A stretch of DNA of 64,000 bases from SFDP01 sp051891855 (GTDB taxonomy: Bacteria; Bacillota; Clostridia; Lachnospirales; Lachnospiraceae): assembly GCA_051891855.1 (NCBI GenBank), contig JBJFFP010000001.1, forward strand, positions 11,816 to 75,815. Direction: 5' to 3'. How positions within the stretch are numbered: the stretch's first letter is position 1; each line of letters opens with the position of its first letter. A program made the position numbers and the translations under genes. Shown in pieces: positions 57,828 through 64,000 of the stretch. The notes below the pieces were generated by a model. That model ran no database searches. It was not told the origin of the DNA and saw nothing but the letters and a program-made list of their open reading frames with translations.

Positions 57828-59177
57828 ATGTTAAATCAGGAAAGAAAAATAACCAACGGAATCAGGATTGCTGCGATTCTGTTTTCCATGATTTTTTCTC
57901 TTGTTTTCTGGCAGGAGCAGAGTATTACCGTTTTTGCACAGGGAACGGCCAAAGTAACGGCGGAAAGTGGAAAAATCAGAGAAAAGGCAACTACGGACAG
58001 TATGGTATTGGCTTCGGTTAAAAAGGATGATACTCTGGAAGTAACCGCATCCACCACAGACAGCAACGGCTATACCTGGTATAAGGTTTTTGTGGATAAA
58101 AACAGTCAGGGCTATATTCGAGGAGACCTGGTATCAGCAGAGGGTACAATACCGGCAGAGAAGACAGCCGACAGTACAGTAGCTGCAGCTTCAACTTCAA
58201 CAGGAAATACTTCCGATAGCAGTGGCGGGAATGTCACTACGGTGGGAAGCGGAGGAAATGTCACTACGGTAGGAGGAGGTAGCAGTACCACTACCACCAC
58301 CAGCCCGCAGGAACCGGTTGCTGTAAATACTGCTCAAACCCCGATTTCTCCTTCACAGGTAGTAAGAGCAAAGACCACAGAGACGGTGAGAGTAAGAAAG
58401 GGAGCCGGAACAAGCTATGAGGTGGCCGGAAATGCAGCTGCAGCAGTGGAGGTAAGCGTAGCCGGAGAGGCAGTGGACGGTGAAGGGAAGCTATGGTATC
58501 AGATCAGCTACAATCAGGGAAATCAGACGATAAACGGATTTATCCGGGAGGATTTTCTTGAAGTGCTGGAGACGGCTGCTCCCGAAATTGAAGAAGAAAC
58601 GACAGTAATAGAGGAAGAGCCGGAAACCACTGTGGTGAATGAGGATTTTTATCTGAAATACATGGAAAATGAAGCCGGTGAGTGGGATTGGTTTTTGTTT
58701 GACCAGGTACAGGGAACCAGTCAGAGTCTGACCCAGCTTTTGGCAGCAGTGGATCAGATAGAGGCAAATGCCCAGACTGAGAGCAATCAAAATTCCACCA
58801 TGAAAATCATTATTATTGTCATGGCTGTAGTATTGGTGCTGTTGGTAGTTGCGGTAACCGTATTATTATTTAAGCTTCGTGATTCCTATGAAGACTATGA
58901 AGACTATGAAGATTATGAAGATGAGGAAGAGGAAGAGGAAGACGATGAAATCGATGAAATTGATGAAGGCGAGGAGGAAGATGAACTTCCGGCAAGAGGG
59001 CTGAAAGCCCGGATGGGACTAAAAAGAGAAAAGCCTGTAATCAACGAAAATCGGGAGAAAACCTCTTCTGAATGGAAGGAGAAGCCCACAGCTTCATCAG
59101 AGGAGACAAAGACCTGGCAGTCTAAAGATTTTTTGGAGTTAGACGATGACATGGAGTTTGAATTTTTGGATTTATAG
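57828..59177 (+). CDS. SH3-domain membrane protein with acidic repeat tail
   Basis: The 449-residue protein begins with a signal-type helix (about 12-38, ending VFAQG). Two bacterial SH3 domains follow, at about 42-105 and 180-250 (both with a R/KVRKGAG- or KIREKAT-type start and a G-YIR end). A Ser/Thr/Gly-rich linker between them has two copies of GGNVTTVG. A second helix lies at about 325-350, after which the chain is extremely acidic. It probably sits at the cell envelope with SH3 domains facing the wall and the acidic tail in the cytoplasm. Its enzymatic role, if any, is unknown. TAAGGAG precedes the ATG. Confidence 0.8.
   Translation: MLNQERKITNGIRIAAILFSMIFSLVFWQEQSITVFAQGTAKVTAESGKIREKATTDSMVLASVKKDDTLEVTASTTDSNGYTWYKVFVDKNSQGYIRGDLVSAEGTIPAEKTADSTVAAASTSTGNTSDSSGGNVTTVGSGGNVTTVGGGSSTTTTTSPQEPVAVNTAQTPISPSQVVRAKTTETVRVRKGAGTSYEVAGNAAAAVEVSVAGEAVDGEGKLWYQISYNQGNQTINGFIREDFLEVLETAAPEIEEETTVIEEEPETTVVNEDFYLKYMENEAGEWDWFLFDQVQGTSQSLTQLLAAVDQIEANAQTESNQNSTMKIIIIVMAVVLVLLVVAVTVLLFKLRDSYEDYEDYEDYEDEEEEEEDDEIDEIDEGEEEDELPARGLKARMGLKREKPVINENREKTSSEWKEKPTASSEETKTWQSKDFLELDDDMEFEFLDL
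58887..58922 (+). repeat. Short tandem repeat coding for Tyr-Glu-Asp units
   Basis: Four 9-base units (TATGAAGAC or TATGAAGAT) in frame encode repeated YED within the acidic tail of the SH3 protein. Such in-frame repeats can change number by slippage without breaking the gene. Confidence 0.85.
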
Positions 59178-59197
59178 GGGAGCGGGAGGAAAGAATA

Positions 59198-59572
59198 ATG
59201 ATGTACATTGAGATTGATTTTAACAGTGATGAAGCTTTATATATGCAGTTGAGAAACCAGATTATCCTGGGAATTGCAGCCTCTCATTTTTATGAAGGGC
59301 AGTCACTTCCTTCGGTACGCCAGCTGGCTGATGAAATCGGGATTAATATGCATACTGTAAATAAGGCATATTCGGTACTGCGCCAGGAAGGCTTTCTTAA
59401 GGTAGACAGAAGACATGGAGCGGTGATTGCAGTGGATGTGGATAAAATTCAGGCGAAGGCAAAGATGAAGGAGGAAATGAAGGTGATTATAGCAAAAGGA
59501 AGATGCAAAAATATTTCCCGTGAAGAAATGCACGCAATTATGGATGAGCTTTATGACAGCTATAATGTTTAA
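59198..59572 (+). CDS. GntR-family regulator, YtrA type
   Basis: The 124-residue protein has a GntR winged helix in the first 75 residues (ALYMQLRNQIILGI ... LPSVRQLADEIGINMHTVNKAYSVL in outline) and only a short helical tail, which is the YtrA subfamily pattern. It has no effector domain, so it may respond to a small ligand or to dimer contacts. YtrA types usually control ABC transporters, but here clpC follows after 41 bases. ATG 59198 and ATG 59201 are adjacent options, with GGGAGG upstream. Confidence 0.88.
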   Translation: MMYIEIDFNSDEALYMQLRNQIILGIAASHFYEGQSLPSVRQLADEIGINMHTVNKAYSVLRQEGFLKVDRRHGAVIAVDVDKIQAKAKMKEEMKVIIAKGRCKNISREEMHAIMDELYDSYNV

Positions 59573-59613
59573 AGCATTAAAAACGGAAAAGAAACTGGAA
59601 GCAGGAGGATAGC

Positions 59614-62055
59614 ATGCAGGGACAGTTTACGGACAAAGCAAAAACAGCCTTGCTACTTGCAGCTAAAGCAGCGGAAAAGCTGCATCAACCCTATATTGGA
59701 ACAGAGCATATTTTGATAGGTCTTCTCCGGGAGAATACGGGAGTTGCAGCCCGTGTTCTATTGGATAACGGAGTGGATGCAGAAGAGATCATGGAGGTAA
59801 TTAAGGATTTAATTGCCCCGGATACAGAGCTTTTGGTTATGGAGAAAAATGGCTATTCACCAAGAGCACTTTCCGTATTGGAGGAAAGTCATGCACTGGC
59901 GGCTAAATTTCACTCATCTCTTACCGGCACGGAGCATATTCTGATGGCGATTATCAAAGAAGGAGATAACGTTGCCTTTCGACTGTTAAATACATTGGGC
60001 TATCAAGTGGGAAAGCTGTACATGGAATTACTGACGGCCATGGGAGAAGAGGGAAGCCGATATAAAGAGGATTTGGCGCCTAAAAGCAATAAAAAGAAGG
60101 AGCATTCTGCTTTGGAGCAATACAGCCGGGATTTAACTGCTCTGGCTAAGGAAGGGAAGCTGGACCGGATTGTAGGAAGAGAGTCCCAGATTCAGAGAGT
60201 AATCCAGATTCTCAGCAGAAGAACGAAAAATAACCCCTGCCTGGTGGGAGAACCGGGGGTAGGAAAGACCGCTATTGTGGAAGGCCTTGCCCAGAAAATC
60301 GTGTCGGGAGATGTACCCTCAGCAATGATGAATAAGCGCCTTTTGACACTGGATCTTTCCGGTATGATAGCGGGAAGCAAGTATAGAGGAGAATTTGAAG
60401 AACGAATTAAAAAACTGATGCGGGAGGTACGGGAGGAAGGAAATATCCTGTTATTCATGGATGAGATTCATACGCTTATCGGAGCCGGTGGGGCAGAAGG
60501 AGCTATTGATGCCTCCAATATTTTGAAGCCTGCTCTTGCCCGTGGTGAGCTGCAGATGATTGGCGCTACCACCATCAGTGAGTATCGAAGACATATTGAA
60601 AGGGATGCAGCGCTGGAAAGGCGATTCCAGCCGGTTACCGTAGAGGAACCTACACAGGAAGAAGCAGTGGCTATTCTGGAAGGGATAAAGGAGCAGTATG
60701 AAAAGCACCATCATGTGGAAATCAGCCATGAAGCGGTGCTGGCTGCGGTACAGCTTTCTTCCAGGTATATTAATGACAGAAATCTGCCGGATAAAGCCAT
60801 TGATTTAATGGATGAGGCAGCAGCGATAATCAGTCTTGAGAGAAATGAAAAGCCGGCATCTATTACCGGCCTGGAAGAGGAGATCCGTCTTTTGGGAGAA
60901 GAGATGGAGAACGGGATTAGAAATCAGGACTATGCCCGGGCCGGAGTCTGTAAACGCCGTCAGAAGGAGCTGAAGGAGAAGCTTATCAAGCAGCAAAAGG
61001 CCTTGGAACGTAAACAGGCGGCACATCCCCGGATAGTAACCCAGGAGGGTATTGCCTCCGTAGTATCTCTATGGACGAAAATACCGGTAAAAAAGCTGGC
61101 TGAAAAGGAGAGCGAGAGGCTCTTAAAGCTGGAATCCGTTCTTCATCAGAGGGTAATCGGACAGAAGGAAGCGGTTCAGGCTGTGGCCAAAGCTATGCGC
61201 AGGGGTAGAGTAGGTCTTCAGGATCCCAAAAGACCCATTGGTTCCTTCTTATTTTTGGGGCCTACGGGAGTGGGAAAAACAGAGCTGAGCAAGGCGCTTG
61301 CAGAAGCTATGTTTGGCTCAGAGGATGCCCTGATTCGGGTGGATATGTCGGAATATATGGAAAGCCATTCTGTATCTAAGATGATAGGCTCGCCTCCCGG
61401 CTATGTAGGATTTGATGACGGTGGACAGCTGTCGGAAAAGGTGAGACAGAATCCCTATTCTGTAGTACTGTTTGATGAAATTGAGAAGGCGCATCCCGAC
61501 GTGTTCAACATCCTGCTTCAGGTTTTGGATGACGGACATATTACCGATTCCAAAGGGCGTAAGGTAAATTTTAAAAATACGATTTTAATTATGACCTCCA
61601 ATGCGGGAGCCAATCGTATTATAGAACCGAAGAATCTTGGCTTTGGCAGCAGCGGAGACCAGAATAAGGATTATGAGCGGATGAAAAGCAACGTTATGGA
61701 AGAGGTAAAGAGGCTGTTCAAGCCGGAATTTCTTAACCGCATCGATGAAATTATGGTATTCCATCCGCTGACCATGGATGAAATGAAGCAGATTGTAGGT
61801 CTGCTTACCAAAGAACTAATCAGACGCTGTAAAAAACAGCTGGAGATTGAGCTTGTGGTGACACCGGCAGTAAAGCAGTATATCGTAGAGCATTATGCAG
61901 ATGCAAAAATGGGAGCAAGACCCTTAAAAAGAGGAGTTCTCAGTGCCATTGAGGATCCGTTGGCAGAAGAAATCTTATCCGCAAGGATTAAGGCCGGTGA
62001 TAAGGTGACTGTGGGACTTAAAGAGAAGAAGATACAGTTTAAAGTGAAAGAATAA
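59614..62055 (+). CDS. clpC: ATP-dependent Clp protease ATP-binding subunit ClpC
   Basis: The 813-residue Hsp100 protein unfolds substrates for ClpP. Two N-terminal Clp repeats (1-145) are followed by AAA-1 with Walker A GEPGVGKTAI, a middle UVR-like domain (NQDYARAGVCKRRQKELKEK in outline) typical of ClpC, and AAA-2 with Walker A GPTGVGKTEL. The ClpP-contact loop lies near NLGFGSS. GGAGG precedes the ATG. In Bacillus clpC follows ctsR-mcsA-mcsB; here a GntR gene takes that place, and no mcs genes are present nearby. Confidence 0.94.
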   Translation: MQGQFTDKAKTALLLAAKAAEKLHQPYIGTEHILIGLLRENTGVAARVLLDNGVDAEEIMEVIKDLIAPDTELLVMEKNGYSPRALSVLEESHALAAKFHSSLTGTEHILMAIIKEGDNVAFRLLNTLGYQVGKLYMELLTAMGEEGSRYKEDLAPKSNKKKEHSALEQYSRDLTALAKEGKLDRIVGRESQIQRVIQILSRRTKNNPCLVGEPGVGKTAIVEGLAQKIVSGDVPSAMMNKRLLTLDLSGMIAGSKYRGEFEERIKKLMREVREEGNILLFMDEIHTLIGAGGAEGAIDASNILKPALARGELQMIGATTISEYRRHIERDAALERRFQPVTVEEPTQEEAVAILEGIKEQYEKHHHVEISHEAVLAAVQLSSRYINDRNLPDKAIDLMDEAAAIISLERNEKPASITGLEEEIRLLGEEMENGIRNQDYARAGVCKRRQKELKEKLIKQQKALERKQAAHPRIVTQEGIASVVSLWTKIPVKKLAEKESERLLKLESVLHQRVIGQKEAVQAVAKAMRRGRVGLQDPKRPIGSFLFLGPTGVGKTELSKALAEAMFGSEDALIRVDMSEYMESHSVSKMIGSPPGYVGFDDGGQLSEKVRQNPYSVVLFDEIEKAHPDVFNILLQVLDDGHITDSKGRKVNFKNTILIMTSNAGANRIIEPKNLGFGSSGDQNKDYERMKSNVMEEVKRLFKPEFLNRIDEIMVFHPLTMDEMKQIVGLLTKELIRRCKKQLEIELVVTPAVKQYIVEHYADAKMGARPLKRGVLSAIEDPLAEEILSARIKAGDKVTVGLKEKKIQFKVKE

Positions 62056-62098
62056 ACAAAAAAGAGAACAGACAAAGGAAAAAGCAGGAGGAATAAGG

Positions 62099-62506
62099 AT
62101 GTCGGAAGATATCATTTTGATTGAACAGGATCAGAGCTTAAGCTTTGGAAATCATAAACTTGAGGAAAAGGCTAAGGCAGAGGACTTTGCCTATCAGGGA
62201 GACTTGCTGAAGGTAAAAACCTATAAAACCATGACGAAGCTGGAAAAAAACGGTATGTTTTTATATGAATCAGTTCCCGGTACCAGCGTAAAGCATTTTC
62301 AGGAAACTGAGGAGGGAATCAGCTTTCAGGTGGAAGCGGATACGGATGCACAGCTGACCATTGGACTGACTGAACAGACTTCATATGAAGTGAGGGTTCA
62401 GGGGGAAGCTGTGGGAATTATGGAAACAGGACTTGGGGGGAAATTGAATATTAACGTTGAGCCTCAGGACGGTGAAGCAGTTTTAGTGGAAATCCGGAGA
62501 GTATAA
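62099..62506 (+). CDS. Small beta-rich protein of unknown function between clpC and radA
   Basis: I do not recognise a family for this 135-residue protein. It has no signal peptide, no membrane helix and no Cys. It starts with a polar stretch (MSEDIILIEQDQSLSFGNHKL) in which tandem short strands begin. Later segments (LTIGLTEQTSYEVRVQGEAVG, KLNINVEPQDGEAVLVEIRRV, in outline) alternate like an immunoglobulin-like or jelly-roll sandwich. Similar short proteins in this gene position are sometimes labelled endosialidase in public annotations, which I consider unsupported. The AGGAGG site is strong, and spacing of 43 and 29 bases to its neighbours suggests cotranscription. Confidence 0.7.
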   Translation: MSEDIILIEQDQSLSFGNHKLEEKAKAEDFAYQGDLLKVKTYKTMTKLEKNGMFLYESVPGTSVKHFQETEEGISFQVEADTDAQLTIGLTEQTSYEVRVQGEAVGIMETGLGGKLNINVEPQDGEAVLVEIRRV

Positions 62507-62535
62507 GCAGATAAATAAGGGAATAAGGGAAAGAA

Positions 62536-63903
62536 ATGGCAAGAGCAAAGAAAAGCACAGTGTTTTTTTGTCAGGAGTGTGGATTTGAGTCGGCTAAGTG
62601 GCTGGGCCAGTGTCCGGGCTGCAAGGCATGGAATACCCTGGTGGAGGAACCTGCAGCTGCCTCCTTCGGTAAGGTCGGCAGCAGTAAGAGCAGGAGTGAA
62701 GGTAAGGAGCCTGCTGCATTATCCCAGGTTTCCTTGGTGAAAGAAGACAGGATGGAGCTTGGAATAGGAGAACTGGACAGAGTGCTGGGGGGTGGAATTA
62801 TCCCCGGCTCTCTTACCCTTGTGGGGGGAGACCCGGGAATCGGAAAATCCACACTGCTTTTGCAGGTCTGCCAGAAGCTCTCCGCACAGGGAAAAAAGGT
62901 TCTCTATATTTCCGGAGAGGAATCCTTGAAGCAGATAAAAATCCGGGCTCTTCGTATGGGGGAGTTCAGCGACTCCCTACTTCTTTTGTGCGAAACCAAT
63001 CTGGGAAGCATTGAAGATACCATTCGCAGAATACAGCCGCAGGTAGTGATTATCGATTCCATACAGACCATGTATAATGAGACTATAGGCTCGGCTCCGG
63101 GAAGTGTTTCACAGGTAAGAGAATCCACGGGAGTTTTTCTGCAGCTGGCAAAGGGAACCGGGATTTCTATTTTTATTGTAGGTCATGTTACTAAGGAGGG
63201 AACCGTTGCCGGCCCCAGAGTTTTAGAGCATATGGTGGATACCGTTCTTTATTTTGAAGGAGACAGACACGCCTCTTATCGAATTTTAAGAGGGGTGAAG
63301 AACCGTTTCGGTTCTACCAATGAAATCGGAGTTTTTGAAATGCGGCAGGATGGATTGGCCGAGGTGAAAAATCCTTCTGAATTTATGCTCAGCGGAAAGC
63401 CGGAGGGGGCTAGCGGCTCCGTAGTAGCTTGTTCTATAGAGGGAACCAGGCCTATGCTGATTGAAATCCAGGCTCTGGTCTGTCACAGTAATTTTGGGAT
63501 TCCTCGTAGACAGGCTACAGGAACGGATTTTAACCGTCTCAACCTCTTAATGGCTGTACTGGAGAAGCGGGTAGGCCTGCAGATTTCTGCTTCTGATGCG
63601 TATGTCAATATTGCAGGAGGAATGAAGATACAGGAGCCGGCACTGGATTTGGGTATAGTGATGGCACTGGTTTCCAGCTATAAAAACCGCCCTTTGGATG
63701 ACCGGATGATGGTTTTTGGCGAAGTAGGCTTAAGCGGTGAGGTACGGGGAGTATCCATGGCCTTACAAAGAGTTCAGGAGGCAAAAAAGCTGGGATTTTC
63801 CACCTGTGTTGTACCTGCAGCCTGTAGGGAGAGCCTGAAGGGGATAAAGGATTTACACCTGGTTTACGTTTCTTCCGTGAAGGATGCTATGGAGCTGATC
63901 TAG
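62536..63903 (+). CDS. radA: DNA repair protein RadA
   Basis: The 455-residue protein helps branch migration in recombination. A four-Cys zinc finger opens it (CQECGFESAKWLGQCPGC). A RecA-like core follows, with Walker A GGDPGIGKST near residue 95, VIIDSIQTM as Walker B, and the RadA-specific KNRFG motif. A Lon-protease-like C-terminal domain ends the chain. Length is normal. In Firmicutes radA often follows clpC, as here, with one small gene between them. Confidence 0.95.
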   Translation: MARAKKSTVFFCQECGFESAKWLGQCPGCKAWNTLVEEPAAASFGKVGSSKSRSEGKEPAALSQVSLVKEDRMELGIGELDRVLGGGIIPGSLTLVGGDPGIGKSTLLLQVCQKLSAQGKKVLYISGEESLKQIKIRALRMGEFSDSLLLLCETNLGSIEDTIRRIQPQVVIIDSIQTMYNETIGSAPGSVSQVRESTGVFLQLAKGTGISIFIVGHVTKEGTVAGPRVLEHMVDTVLYFEGDRHASYRILRGVKNRFGSTNEIGVFEMRQDGLAEVKNPSEFMLSGKPEGASGSVVACSIEGTRPMLIEIQALVCHSNFGIPRRQATGTDFNRLNLLMAVLEKRVGLQISASDAYVNIAGGMKIQEPALDLGIVMALVSSYKNRPLDDRMMVFGEVGLSGEVRGVSMALQRVQEAKKLGFSTCVVPAACRESLKGIKDLHLVYVSSVKDAMELI

Positions 63904-63961
63904 GTTTTTTCCATGGGGATTGGGATTATTGTGTTAGTTTGTGTTAGTTGGTTGAATGAAT

Positions 63962-63992
63962 AGTTAAATTCCGCTTGTAAAGTTAAATTCCG
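63962..63992 (+). repeat. Short direct repeat at the right edge
   Basis: AGTTAAATTCCG occurs at 63962-63973 and again at 63981-63992, 19 bases apart, after the radA gene. The window ends here, so whether it belongs to a longer array is unknown. Confidence 0.6.
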
Positions 63993-64000
63993 TACTGAAG

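Overview
The window looks like a chromosomal contig scaffold from an anaerobic, endospore-forming gut Clostridium of the Lachnospiraceae type. The evidence is a moderate G+C (low to mid 40s by eye), strong AGGAGG ribosome sites, frequent TTG/GTG starts, an alpha/beta small acid-soluble spore protein, a pyrophosphate-type phosphofructokinase, GH112 and GH95 glycan enzymes, and DUF5721 and YtvI-type proteins. No species is assigned. Most genes lie on the + strand in short, tightly packed operons. I see no rRNA, CRISPR array, insertion sequence or prophage. One 100-base run of N (34996-35095) is an assembly gap.

Layout: 1-4590 holds the end of a membrane protein, a GH95-type glycosidase and a GH112 galacto-N-biose/lacto-N-biose phosphorylase, an apparently intracellular host-glycan pair. 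4798-8406 is a zinc operon: zur with a perfect 7-1-7 palindrome at its promoter, znuA, znuC, znuB and a lipoprotein with a probable OB-like domain. 8461-9908 has tRNA-Leu(UAG) on the - strand facing a yybP-ykoY (Mn2+) riboswitch, which reads into a YrbG-type cation exchanger. 10013-17505 contains PPi-phosphofructokinase, a CheX-like/CheY pair, a LacI-family regulator and the glgP-malQ maltodextrin operon with a LacI-type operator inside its promoter. 17539-19888 has CYTH and DUF5721 genes on the - strand, a DegV gene behind a leader of hairpin repeats, and a DUF1294 gene. 19933-26444 is the arginine locus: argG divergent from argC-GNAT-argJ-argB-argD, with several palindromes between the two promoters.

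26460-34797 carries an orphan anchored solute-binding protein, a YdcZ-type membrane protein, and a competence block: comEA (lipoprotein form), a response regulator and kinase, a double-GerMN lipoprotein, and comEC. 34798-39869 separates comEC from holA. It holds a G-rich stretch, a 107-bp hairpin repeat array that breaks the assembly, an AT-rich PD-(D/E)XK-like nuclease gene, a decayed acyltransferase, a HAD phosphatase, tRNA-Ala(GGC) and the KtrB/KtrA potassium system.

39904-50978 is housekeeping: holA, a DJ-1 protein, the spore protein on the - strand, then tig, clpP, clpX, lon, engB, ytvI, truA and a VanZ gene, which is a protein-folding and proteolysis neighbourhood. 51080-57789 carries pyrE, a small membrane protein, an N-terminally extended M29 aminopeptidase and purE-purM-purN-purD. 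57828-63903 has a secreted or anchored SH3 protein with an acidic repeat tail, a GntR regulator, clpC, an unknown small beta-rich protein and radA.

The items I consider most worth following are the 107-bp repeat array with its neighbouring nuclease, the znu-linked lipoprotein, the substituted active site of the GH95 enzyme, the CheX/CheY/LacI module, the two-component system between comEA and comEC, and the GntR-ClpC arrangement.
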